This document shows, piece by piece, positions 18,710 to 26,095 of a stretch of 34,250 bases of DNA (its first letter is position 1; the number at the start of each line of letters is the position of its first letter). Source of the stretch: Haloquadratum walsbyi J07HQW1 (GTDB lineage Archaea; Halobacteriota; Halobacteria; Halobacteriales; Haloferacaceae); the NCBI GenBank assembly GCA_000415965.1, contig KE356560.1, positions 756,488 through 790,737 on the forward strand, read 5' to 3'. The position numbers and the translations under genes were made by a program. The notes under the pieces were generated by a model that saw only the letters and a list, made by a program, of their open reading frames with translations, was not told the origin of the DNA and did no database searches.

Positions 18710-19495
18710 TCACTCTGTTGATTGATCACCGACTGATTGGATCCACCCTGCTGTTACGTCAATATCTGATGCATAATGAACAATTGGACCTTCACTCGGT
18801 GGTTCAAATCCATTTGCGGTGAATAATGTATTCTCTTTAATTGTGAGATGACCCTCTGCTACCTTCCAAGACGAGTGACGGATTGTTCCGCGATAGAGTG
18901 TTCGCCCATCCGTGTAGAACTGATAGTTTTCTGTGAGAAATGCAGTCAATGATCCTGGAGTTGGTTCGATGTAATTTGCCCCCTCAACCGGTCCATACGT
19001 TGCCTCGAAGTGTGCTGGTGCTGCATTATCTTGGGTCCGTTTGCTTGTAATATGAATCGTGTCATGCTCACTTTTATCGACAGAATCACGCGTTAGTTCC
19101 ATCGTGGCATGATAATACGGTAATTTGAACCCTCGCCGCGCAATCTCAACGCCGATTGTGTCATCAGCATCAAGATTAAAAAAGTACACACCGCGTGTTT
19201 GTGAACCTGGTTGGCGGACGTACGTCCGTAAATTCAACTCAGGAAATGACCGACCGATGGGCGATCCACGAGGTCTGATATCAGCCATCTCAAATGGGAC
19301 GATACCAAGGAACGCGTCGCCGTTGTGGGTTGCAACAGTGACTCCTGGTGGCAGTTGTTGCTCAACAATCCCAGGGTCAACACGCCAGTGCGCGAACAAG
19401 ACATCGCGCCATTGCATTGTGAGTAAATCAGTCGCACCGTCGAATCCTTGACCAACTGCTGATACGCGGTCACGGACGCGGTCTGCAAGGGACAT
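18710..19495 (-). CDS. DUF2071 (YqjF-like) family protein
   Basis: A 261-residue soluble protein covering the whole YqjF/DUF2071 domain. Recognisable are MQWRDVLFAHWRVDPGIVEQ (about 27-46) followed by LPPGVTVATHNGDAFLGIVPFEM, then SFPELNLRTYVRQP and GVYFFNLDADD. Length agrees with the bacterial family (about 240 residues). The biochemical function of the family is not established. It starts at the ATG at 19495, where MSLADRVRDRVSAVG opens the protein. It stands alone and no operon partner is visible. Confidence 0.88.
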   Translation of the reverse strand: MSLADRVRDRVSAVGQGFDGATDLLTMQWRDVLFAHWRVDPGIVEQQLPPGVTVATHNGDAFLGIVPFEMADIRPRGSPIGRSFPELNLRTYVRQPGSQTRGVYFFNLDADDTIGVEIARRGFKLPYYHATMELTRDSVDKSEHDTIHITSKRTQDNAAPAHFEATYGPVEGANYIEPTPGSLTAFLTENYQFYTDGRTLYRGTIRHSSWKVAEGHLTIKENTLFTANGFEPPSEGPIVHYASDIDVTAGWIQSVGDQSTE

Positions 19496-20152
19496 ATTTC
19501 TGATACTGTCTGAGTATACTTGGTGGCACTGGATATACTTGCTATCCAGTTGGTGAACTCGCCAGGTTATCCATTATTCATATTGGTTGTTTGAAGACTT
19601 CTGCGCTATCAGACTGTGCCAACTGTCAGACATCAATGGGAATGATTGAATAGATAGAGTTTTTATCTCTGTTTTGCCTGCCTTTCAATTATTCTGCGCT
19701 CCGAATTTATCCAACCATTATATTTTAAGCGACTGAAACAAGTCTATGAGATCGCATGCCCGCAAGACGGCAGCGTCCGGAGGCAACGATTCAATAATAT
19801 TGCGTGCACGAGCCCCACGTATTCGGGGTTGTGTTTTTGCTTCTTTGGTTACGTCACCGCCCTGGTTATTCTCAAGGAAGAAACTTAGCCGATGATAGAT
19901 GCAATCCAGTATTTTCAACGCATGTGAGCGCACACAAGATATATATTCATCATCATATTTCCTCCTGACGGGCGGAACGCGCCAGCTGAGCCCTGTTCGT
20001 CGCCATACCCACCGACGACAGGGACCCGCCCAGTTCCGATTGCTGATCTATTAATCTGATGTCGGAAGAATCATCTGTCTGTCCCAATTATATCGGATAA
20101 TTTATTATTGTCTGACGAGAGTTTATTAGGACACGCACGAAATCCGCCAGAT
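19496..20152. other. Intergenic gap with a G+C-rich structured segment
   Basis: These 657 bases hold no clear gene. A 71-codon minus-strand frame at 19718-19933 (GTG start, IRGARARNIIESLPPDAAVL) is G+C-richer than its surroundings and may be a fragment of a lost gene, but I do not recognise it. Positions 19966-20040 form a strong stem-loop (separate entry). The remainder is AT-rich and featureless. Confidence 0.4.
19966..20040. ncRNA. Candidate structured RNA or strong stem-loop, unidentified
   Basis: CCCTGTTCGTCG (19991-20002) pairs with CGACGACAGGG (20013-20023) with one bulged T and a 10-base loop. Flanking it, GGGCGG (19970-19975) pairs with CCGCCC (20026-20031), while CGGAAC (19973-19978) could instead pair with GTTCCG (20033-20038), so two outer stems compete. 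The element is a G+C-rich island in AT-rich DNA. It matches no tRNA, 7S or RNase P signature that I know. It may be a small RNA, a switch-like leader of the gene at 20153, or an insertion-sequence end. Confidence 0.3.
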
Positions 20153-20674
20153 ATGGACTCAAATCACAGTGCCGCATCACCCGATGACAGCGAGCGCACA
20201 AACCGTGATCAGGTAAATAATATTGTTGACACAAGCGCCTCGACGGCAGAGCCACTGTCGATTCGACTTCCAGATGGGAGTGAAAGTGTCTCTGAGGCTA
20301 TCCTCTCTCATCGACAGATGCTTACAAACCCCGGTGAATATGACCTTGCTTCAGCAGAGACCGTGGCTGATATGCGCGAGACGATTGCCCGACTCACAGA
20401 GGATGTTCCACCAGGACTTCGCTCAGATCTTCAAACTCTTGAATCATCATTAGAGGAGGTTATCTCACAGTTAGAACAGCAGCAACAACAAATTGATGAA
20501 CTAAGACAAGCAACGACATCTCTTGCTGAAATACTTGGTGCATCTGTTGAGTTCTCGACCGATGGTGATACTACAAGTGATGCCGCAGACACAGCTTCTC
20601 GATCGGAATCTGAAGCACGAACAAACATGCAGTCTGATGCCGATCAGGCTCCTGAAGTCGATGTCAATCGCTGA
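20153..20674 (+). CDS. Coiled-coil haloarchaeal protein of unknown function
   Basis: A 173-residue very acidic protein. After a disordered Ser/Asp/Asn-rich head comes LSIRLPDGSESVSEAILSHR (about 36-55), then a helical region with TVADMRETIARL, and a clear coiled coil (about 95-135) containing LQTLESSLEEVISQLEQQQQ. The tail is again Asp/Thr/Ser-rich. I use the ATG at 20153; the frame is open to a TTG at 20108. No family is recognised with confidence. A G+C-rich stem-loop lies about 115 bases before the start, and insertion-sequence debris follows downstream. Confidence 0.65.
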   Translation: MDSNHSAASPDDSERTNRDQVNNIVDTSASTAEPLSIRLPDGSESVSEAILSHRQMLTNPGEYDLASAETVADMRETIARLTEDVPPGLRSDLQTLESSLEEVISQLEQQQQQIDELRQATTSLAEILGASVEFSTDGDTTSDAADTASRSESEARTNMQSDADQAPEVDVNR

Positions 20675-20709
20675 CAACGGCTGCTCATCAGTGTGTCTGT
20701 TATTTGTTC

Positions 20710-21045
20710 CCTCCACACTTCCCGCTGACACATCGGTACACCGCTAATCCAGTCCTCCATGCTTTCACAGCGATAATAGCGCGTCAGCCTGATTTGACTC
20801 CGGGTTGTCACTTAACTGGAAACACGTCCCACAGGCCCCAGAAGTGGTCGGTGGGACGGGCTGTCTGTCAACCAGCCCCGGAGTCAGGCGACACCGAACG
20901 AGTCCCTCCGACTCCCGTGTTGAAGACTCCTGAGAAAGCCCCTGATGAGAAACTCTGGGGCGTGGGGTTTTCGTGTGGGAGCGCGAAACTCGGGAGTCCT
21001 ACTCACAAGCCCACGACTTCACTCGTGGGTAGCTGACAAATGACA
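20710..21045 (+). pseudogene. 3' remnant of an IS1341-type tnpB with its right-end hairpin
   Basis: The plus-strand frame here (to a stop near 21036) contains VCQPAPESGDTERVPPTPVL and ends with a Gly/Ser/Pro-rich segment, resembling the variable tails that follow the zinc ribbon in haloarchaeal TnpB proteins. No N-terminal or catalytic part is present. At its end CCCACGA (about 21011-21017) pairs with TCGTGGG (about 21023-21030), followed by TAGCTGAC, a layout common at right ends of haloarchaeal IS200/IS605 elements. The tail differs from the relics at 21470 and 26096, so it came from a different element subfamily. The family call rests on recalled tail sequences, so certainty is moderate. 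Confidence 0.5.
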
Positions 21046-21469
21046 ATTCTCCTGTTAGGTTATCAGCCGGTGGTAATATAATCAGTGTTTATATTCGAAC
21101 CCACGCGCAGACTGATTTCACCTGGAATACCCGGTCGCGCATTCCGCTGCAACTTCGGAGACAGAAATCACAGTCACAACAGCTGTTAATTAAAGACGCG
21201 ATGATTCTATCTAGGAACGATTATCGAGAATCAGCCGGCGTCTAAGCTGCTCAACCCAATGTTTATTCTTCCGCGCGAAGGGTACTCGGAATCGTCCAGA
21301 TGCCTAAGAAATGTGCTGCAACGTCGATCTGAGACGTTCGACGTTCGACATCCTGATCGTTTGACCCTGAGTTGAATCAAGAACTCATATTTAATCTTCC
21401 GACAGTTCACTATCAACTGCCTATCCGGATATTCCATCTTTCGAGACCCGTGTAGGCAGAGATGTCTGA

Positions 21470-21815
21470 GCGCGACACCAACAACACATGTTCGACGTAC
21501 AGCACAGAAAATAAAAATTAGTACATCAAACGCGGTTTGTTCGTGTGTCACGAGTGCAACGCTCCATTTAACGTGGATATCAATGGACGGAACGTATCCG
21601 TCTCAATATGACCCACAGCATCTTCGAATCTATGTCCAGTTCGAACAAAGAGAGGGTTCCCGGTTGGCATAGTCAAAACTCTCTGTTCATGATTCGCCCA
21701 ACGGATTCCAACCGTATGCGCGACTTCGAGTGTAAACATCGTATCCCAATCCAGCGGAGCGATGCGGTGCGTGGGGTTCCAGCGTCCTCAGATGGGCGGA
21801 TGTCCAATTACACTT
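21470..21815 (+). pseudogene. tnpB: Decayed tnpB C-terminal fragment (IS1341-type) with right end
   Basis: Reading across frameshifts, the plus strand gives a TnpB zinc ribbon. Positions about 21490-21540 read CSTYSTENKN, stop, YIKRG, where the second Cys is replaced by Tyr. The next stretch reads GLFVCHECNAPFNVDINGRN (about 21533-21592), the second CxxC and the Asn-Val-Asp-Ile-Asn-Gly block of the family. After a frameshift ERIRLNM and the post-ribbon tail follow. The end (21747-21808) shares 19 exact bases (CAATCCAGCGGAGCGATGC) with 26705-26723, then a hairpin and GGATGTCC. The catalytic RuvC part is absent, so it is dead. Confidence 0.7.
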
Positions 21816-21950
21816 GAACGTATTACTGATAGATGCTGATGATATCGAAATCACGCTGGGTCTGAACTCCATACTCGGGGTCGTGATTCACGCTTGAACC
21901 GACTCAGGTCGAATGACATAACTACGTGAATACTAATGTGAAGGTAAATG

Positions 21951-22190
21951 ATGTGCGTCCCAGACGACGCTCCAAACCGGTGTCCAGTCTGTGATGACGC
22001 ATATGATTCCGTCTCAGCACATGATGCTGGACTCATGGTGAATCTTATTGAGAATGACCGCTACCAACGCGTCTGCTTTGACCCGGTTGAATCTGATTCG
22101 GGGGATGCGCTTGTGTATTTTTATCACCACACTCATCACGAAACCGAGACGAACGCTCATACCGGCGCGGTTGACACCGAATGTAACTAG
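21951..22190 (+). CDS. Small zinc-finger-like haloarchaeal protein (DUF8145-like)
   Basis: A 79-residue acidic protein with a CPVC motif near the N-terminus (NRCPVCDDAYDSVSAHDAGL), a further Cys (YQRVCFDPVES) and a His-rich stretch (YFYHHTHHETE), so a metal site built from Cys and His is likely. The segment VSAHDAGLMVNLIENDRYQR is what I associate with a small haloarchaeal family (DUF8145), of unknown function. The start is the ATG at 21951, with another in-frame ATG directly before it at 21948. It sits between insertion-sequence remains on both sides and has survived intact, which suggests it is under selection. Confidence 0.7.
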   Translation: MCVPDDAPNRCPVCDDAYDSVSAHDAGLMVNLIENDRYQRVCFDPVESDSGDALVYFYHHTHHETETNAHTGAVDTECN

Positions 22191-22254
22191 TTATACTGGA
22201 TTCGAACCTGAATAATATCCTCTATCTGCTTTCACTCTATGTGTCTGAAGACGT

Positions 22255-22310
22255 GAAGTACCTCGGGGGCAAGCCCCGAGGCACTCGCCCTGCTTGCCGT
22301 TGTAGATGCC
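22255..22310 (-). mobile_element. Solo hairpin-bearing IS-end, copy D (inverted)
   Basis: Positions 22271-22305 are an exact 35-base reverse-complement match of 33901-33935. The shared block contains AACGGCAAGCAGGGCG and GTGCCTCGGGGCTT on the minus strand. Here the CCTCGGGG arm pairs perfectly with CCCCGAGG after only a few bases (22262-22281), a tight hairpin. No tnpB sequence follows on the minus strand, so it is a solo end or a minimal non-autonomous copy. Confidence 0.6.
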
Positions 22311-22597
22311 ACGCAGTCCGGTCCTGAAACTAGAACAGAGAGCACTCGCGGTCTACTGCCAGTGGATCTTTTCTGATACGAGAATCTCCGGGAGAGAGCC
22401 AGTGAGATGATCCCGGGGTTATGAATTGACCGGACCCTCTCTGTTGATTCGACTCGTGGATCATCTCGGATACTTTCCATTCTGCTCACAGCACGGTGAC
22501 TGTGATTGCTGTATCAGCCCTCTTGAGGCGCGCACAGATTATATGTATGGTTGAAATCAATATCATAGTGGCTTTATCGATACTCGTCAGTCGACAG

Positions 22598-22606
22598 TAT
22601 ATTATA
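22598..22606 (+). promoter_or_regulatory. TATA box for the srp19-gar1-protease operon
   Basis: TATATTATA is centred 27 bases before the srp19 ATG at 22629. Haloarchaeal transcripts start about 25-27 bases after the TATA box, so the message would begin at or next to the ATG, a leaderless mRNA. Confidence 0.5.
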
Positions 22607-22628
22607 GCCACACCGTAGTCCTTCGTTC

Positions 22629-22910
22629 ATGACTGTTGAGAACGTTATCTGGCCACGCTATCTTGACGCGTCACTCACTCGATCTGATGGTCGTCGAGTC
22701 TCACTTCGGGATGCTATCGAGGATCCAGAGGTTGATGAGATTGCAGAGGCTGTCCAACAGATTGGTTATGATGCCGTTATCGAACATGATGTTGCACATC
22801 CTCGTGAATGGGGAGCAAACGGACGTGTTATCGTCAAAGGTGCTGATGATTCAAGTAAAAATGACCTTGTCCAAGCAGTCGCTGCTTACATCCATCTTCT
22901 TCGAGAGTGA
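22629..22910 (+). CDS. srp19: Signal recognition particle 19 kDa subunit
   Basis: A 93-residue protein matching archaeal SRP19 over its whole length: [20 protein letters not shown] at the start, then [37 protein letters not shown] and a closing [15 protein letters not shown]19 binds 7S RNA helices 6 and 8 and prepares the RNA for SRP54, which directs membrane proteins to the translocon. The next gene, gar1, follows 7 bases after its stop. A TATA box 27 bases upstream suggests a leaderless message. The ATG at 22629 fits the family start. Confidence 0.95.
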   Translation: MTVENVIWPRYLDASLTRSDGRRVSLRDAIEDPEVDEIAEAVQQIGYDAVIEHDVAHPREWGANGRVIVKGADDSSKNDLVQAVAAYIHLLRE

Positions 22911-22917
22911 CATACCT

Positions 22918-23151
22918 ATGCAACGTCTTGGCACAATAACACAGCATGTCCAGCATTTGTTAATTGCCCGGTGTGAGGATAACATGCACGAGCCCCCCTC
23001 AATCGGTGCAGAAGCAATTGATGAATCGCTTTCGACTGTTGGTCGAGTTGTTGATGTGTTCGGTCCGACCTCCCAGCCATATATCGCGATTACCCCGGCC
23101 GAAACCCACTCGCCTGCAGCTCTGCTCGGAGAAAAAATATACGCCAGATGA
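22918..23151 (+). CDS. gar1: H/ACA ribonucleoprotein subunit Gar1
   Basis: A 77-residue protein beginning at the ATG at 22918 (MQRLGTITQHVQHLLIARCE). It has the Gar1 beta-barrel pattern: IGAEAIDESLSTVGRVVDVF then GPTSQPYIAITPA and the ending LLGEKIYAR. Gar1 works with Cbf5, Nop10 and L7Ae in RNA-guided pseudouridylation, helping product release. It starts 7 bases after the srp19 stop and ends 76 bases before the protease gene, so all three are probably cotranscribed. The same frame is open upstream through srp19, which can mislead gene callers into one longer protein; the family start decides for 22918. Confidence 0.92.
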   Translation: MQRLGTITQHVQHLLIARCEDNMHEPPSIGAEAIDESLSTVGRVVDVFGPTSQPYIAITPAETHSPAALLGEKIYAR

Positions 23152-23227
23152 CACCGTAATCGTATCATTTCTTGCCGATCAAACCACGAAACACAACTCC
23201 GATACATTATGACCGAAAAGTAACCAC

Positions 23228-24253
23228 ATGCATAGACGCGTTGCCTTCGGTGTTGGCTTTACTGCGGTACTTTTTTTCTTTGTTCAACTTGGTGCACTTG
23301 CACTCGTCCCGACATTTTATGAACAGGGGTATCAGACGGTTGAAGACCCGACAAATCCAACAAACAGTCTTGTATACATCGGGGCAATTCTTGTCGCAAC
23401 AGCGGTAATGCTTGCTGCGTTCAAATATGAATTGCAGTGGCTTGTCAAAGCATTTGTCACTCTTGCAGCCGGGTCACTCGCATGGTATGTGTTTTCAGTT
23501 TTCTTCTCGCCGCTGCTGGCAGTTATCCCTGCTGTCGGACTGGCGGTGCTTCTGATTGTGTATCCTGAGTGGTATGTTATTGATGCTGCAGGTGTGTTGA
23601 TGGGTGCAGGTGCAGCCGGATTGTTTGGAATTAGCTTTGGACTTCTTCCAGCGCTTGTTTTATTGAGCATTCTTGCGATATATGATGCAATTAGTGTCTA
23701 TGGAACTGAACATATGCTTGATCTCGCGGCTGGTGTAATGGATCTGAACCTCCCTGTTGTCCTTGTTGTCCCGACAACGCTCTCATATTCACTTCGCGAG
23801 GACACTCCACCAGTCACAACAGATGACACAACCACAGATGGTTCCTCAAGCGATACTGAAACGCGCGAACACACTGCCGATGAATCGGCTGAACGCGGTG
23901 TTGACACAACCAACAGCGCTGATGAGACTTCCACAGAAGAACAGCACGTTCGAGATGCATTCTTCATTGGACTCGGTGACGCTGTAATGCCGACCGTTCT
24001 TGTTGCGAGTGCAGCGTTTTTTCTTCCGACTGAACTGACCCCCTCGCTTGGGATCTCCGGTATCCCGGCATTGACGCTTCCAGCACTCACGGCAATGATT
24101 GGGACATTTATCGGATTATTCATTCTTATGTGGCTCGTGACGAAAGACCGAGCACATGCCGGACTCCCACTTTTGAATGGAGGGGCAATCGGCGGATATC
24201 TCATTGGAGCCCTTCTAAGTGGTGTCCCATTTATCCGGGCACTTGGTCTCTGA
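23228..24253 (+). CDS. Presenilin-family intramembrane aspartyl protease (PSH)
   Basis: A 341-residue polytopic protein with the two presenilin/signal-peptide-peptidase catalytic motifs: YD at 152-153 (LAIYDAISVY) and GLGD at 248-251 (FIGLGDAVMP). The third motif, equivalent to PALP, is GLPLLNGG at 312-319. About nine hydrophobic helices are visible. Between the catalytic helices lies a long hydrophilic Thr/Asp/Glu-rich loop (about 190-240), where presenilins also carry their cytosolic loop. Archaeal PSH proteins cleave within membrane-spanning helices. It follows srp19 and gar1 in the same direction. Substrates are unknown. Confidence 0.92.
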   Translation: MHRRVAFGVGFTAVLFFFVQLGALALVPTFYEQGYQTVEDPTNPTNSLVYIGAILVATAVMLAAFKYELQWLVKAFVTLAAGSLAWYVFSVFFSPLLAVIPAVGLAVLLIVYPEWYVIDAAGVLMGAGAAGLFGISFGLLPALVLLSILAIYDAISVYGTEHMLDLAAGVMDLNLPVVLVVPTTLSYSLREDTPPVTTDDTTTDGSSSDTETREHTADESAERGVDTTNSADETSTEEQHVRDAFFIGLGDAVMPTVLVASAAFFLPTELTPSLGISGIPALTLPALTAMIGTFIGLFILMWLVTKDRAHAGLPLLNGGAIGGYLIGALLSGVPFIRALGL

Positions 24254-24720
24254 GTTACTTTTGATTGAATTGAGTTCGGAATTATAACGACACCGAAGAC
24301 GTCACGCCACAGGGTTCGATTTCGCTCCTTTAGTATATTAGAGACTGTGGATACATAGGCTCTCGAGGCGACTGAGAGAATGAATCATACTGCGTAATAA
24401 AACAGCCTCACCCTCAAAAAAGTCGCGCCAGTGGGAGAGGAGAGTATGATGAGCTGTAAGAACTCCAACCGCTTAGCCGAGCCGTATCAACCCATCGTAC
24501 GTATATCTGCACAGGTATCACTCGTTGGCACTGTGAGCCTCGTTACTTGAAGCGGAACGCGCGACCGAGCGTTCCAAGTCAACTCAGCGCGAGCGAGCGT
24601 GATTAAAAACAGTGGTCATATTGCCAATTACTGGTATGACCGACGTTTCGCTGAAACGCCAACTCCAGTCCCACCTTCTACTCTCAAGAAAGCCTGTTAC
24701 TGTTGATGAGTATATGACGA
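24254..24720. other. Intergenic region between convergent genes, with one inverted repeat
   Basis: No gene is supported in these 467 bases. GGAACGC (24554-24560) pairs exactly with GCGTTCC (24569-24575) around an 8-base loop. Upstream a short frame at about 24450-24551 (KNSNRLAEPYQPIV) is not recognised. The hairpin may be a terminator for one of the converging units or another insertion-sequence end. Confidence 0.4.
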
Positions 24721-25242
24721 TCATTCGGTGGGACTCTCCTTTGGTTGCTCATCAACCTCCTCGCCCACACTATCGCGGATCGAAACAGCCATTCCAGTCT
24801 CAAAGTCGCGCATTCCTTCTGCTGATAATTTTGCTTTTCCGACGCCTAAGACGGTGTCATCTGATCGAACGACAACGAGGTCATCCTTCGGTCTGATAGC
24901 CGGGTCGACAGTACGAACAAATTTTGCGAACACGTTTCTTCCGGCGCGAATAAACCGATCACTTTCCTCACCGACGATGACGCGGGCAGTCGGCGATGAG
25001 AGAGTATGTACCAATCGTCGACCACCAACGAGTCCAAGTGTAAACCGACCATCAGTGCCAAATGAGACAAGCCGTCCAGTTGATACAAGAACCTGCCGGG
25101 GTCGCCCTCCTGTCGACCAGCGAATCGTCACCGTATCTGCACTTCCGGGGGGAAAAAGTGCCATCCCAGCACCGGCACCAAACTGGTAGTTAGCAATAGT
25201 TCGTAACTCCGAGATGGTCTCGGTCACTAATTCGTCACTCAT
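24721..25242 (-). CDS. PUA-domain protein
   Basis: A 173-residue protein whose second half (about 90-160) is a PUA RNA-binding domain: VIVGEESDRFIRAGRNVFAK, then VRPKDD-like IRPKDDLVVVRSDDTVLGVG and AKLSAEGMRDFETGMAV. The first half (FGAGAGMALFPPGSADTVTI) is a conserved haloarchaeal domain resembling the region before PUA in archaeal tRNA-guanine transglycosylase-related proteins. The ATG at 25242 lies two bases after the stop of the NYN gene; a GTG at 25248 would instead overlap by 4. Either way the two genes are translationally coupled, suggesting a joint role with RNA. Confidence 0.86.
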   Translation of the reverse strand: MSDELVTETISELRTIANYQFGAGAGMALFPPGSADTVTIRWSTGGRPRQVLVSTGRLVSFGTDGRFTLGLVGGRRLVHTLSSPTARVIVGEESDRFIRAGRNVFAKFVRTVDPAIRPKDDLVVVRSDDTVLGVGKAKLSAEGMRDFETGMAVSIRDSVGEEVDEQPKESPTE

Positions 25243-25244
25243 AC

Positions 25245-25742
25245 TCACAGCAGAAATGTCTCCTGTCGTGCTGAAAGGTCAATAAAGGTATCAGCAGCAG
25301 CAATCAGTTCATCAGCGGTCGATTCACGAAACGACATCACCTCAACCCGAACCCCTTCATGTCTTAGATGTGAGCAAAGCCGTGAGAAATCACCGTCTCC
25401 GGTGCAAAGAACAACTGTATCAACATGGTTGGCAAGTGTTACTGCATCAAGACTCATTCCAACGTCCCAATCAGCCTTTTTTGAACCATCACCGAAGGTC
25501 TTGATCTGTTTGATCTTCGGTTCAAACCCGATATCGACAAGTGCTTCAAAAAATGTCTCTTCCTCAGGTGCGTCTGCTTGGATGACATATGCAATTGCAC
25601 GTGTGAGCTCCCGTCCTGACACGCCTTTCTTCAGTAATGATCCATAGTCAATCTTCTGTGAATACAAACTCTGGGCGGTATGATAGAGGTTTTGTGCGTC
25701 TGCGAGCACTGCAACCCGTTGGCCGGAATGAATCTCGGTCAT
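25245..25742 (-). CDS. NYN-domain (LabA/DUF88-like) ribonuclease
   Basis: A 165-residue single-domain protein of the NYN/PIN-like nuclease fold. The acidic metal-binding residues expected for activity are present: D15 in AVLADAQNLY, the pair in KKADWDVGMSLDAV, and DGD in LCTGDGDFSRLC. It ends with a conserved helix (ESTADELIAAADTFIDL). The PUA-domain gene follows at once and overlaps or abuts its stop, so an RNA-binding partner is made with it; I infer a shared part in RNA processing or decay. The ATG at 25742 is preferred over the GTG at 25748. Confidence 0.9.
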   Translation of the reverse strand: MTEIHSGQRVAVLADAQNLYHTAQSLYSQKIDYGSLLKKGVSGRELTRAIAYVIQADAPEEETFFEALVDIGFEPKIKQIKTFGDGSKKADWDVGMSLDAVTLANHVDTVVLCTGDGDFSRLCSHLRHEGVRVEVMSFRESTADELIAAADTFIDLSARQETFLL

Positions 25743-25974
25743 ACACACTTTGGATGCGGCTCATAGATTAATCTACGGTCGAACGTGTGTCAATATTTTG
25801 TCTATATGATGTCTGCGGACTGGATGCTCTCACAATCGCTGCCCAACGGATACTTCCGATGAGTGAGTTGGAGATCTGCCTCAGGTAATCCAGCTATGAC
25901 AAGTTATCGTAATCAAGGAGAATACCTGACCCTTGAGCGTCAGGATGAATCCGACACTCCCTGCGCGGTTAGCT

Positions 25975-26033
25975 GTACAGGCGGGGCAAGGCGACTGCCT
26001 CAGGGCTTTGATGTGACCCCGGGGTGGGTTCAC
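25975..26033 (+). mobile_element. IS200/IS605-like left end, copy B
   Basis: This block matches copy A at 5573-5630 and lies 63 bases before the tnpB relic start at 26096, which is why I read the repeat as a left end. CCTCAGGG and CCCCGGGG form an imperfect stem around TTTGATGTGA. Confidence 0.6.
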
Positions 26034-26095
26034 AAACGCTCAGTAGGATATTCCACGCTCAAATCCAATCTTTTAGATAAATCACATGAACAGTT

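Larger units (their letters stand above)
20675..21947. other. Insertion-sequence graveyard, no intact gene
   Basis: This 1.27 kb gap holds two tnpB remnants with their right ends (20710-21045 and 21470-21815, listed separately). Between them, 21046-21470 shows only short frames in all directions, none recognisable, so it is probably further decayed DNA. From 21816 to 21947 I see nothing. Confidence 0.55.
22191..22628. other. Intergenic region with an inverted IS-end copy and the srp19 promoter
   Basis: The left part holds insertion-sequence end copy D on the minus strand (separate entry). An 85-codon minus frame at 22232-22489 runs through this end and is not credible as a gene. The right part, 22500-22628, is AT-rich and contains the srp19 promoter. 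Confidence 0.5.

Noticed and set aside
19718..19933. 71-codon minus-strand frame
   Set aside because: GTG start, basic composition and no recognised family; kept only as a possible fragment of a lost gene.
21231..21551. 106-codon minus-strand frame
   Set aside because: It overlaps the tnpB zinc-ribbon relic on the opposite strand and shows no domain.
22198..22220. A second GGTTCGAATCC-like stretch on the minus strand
   Set aside because: The T-stem does not pair and there is no acceptor or anticodon arm.
22232..22489. 85-codon minus-strand frame
   Set aside because: It runs through the insertion-sequence end hairpin and has an Arg/Ser-rich, non-acidic composition.
22636..23151. Long 171-codon frame covering srp19 and gar1
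   Set aside because: Its first half is srp19 in the wrong frame; only the part from 22918 is a real protein (Gar1).
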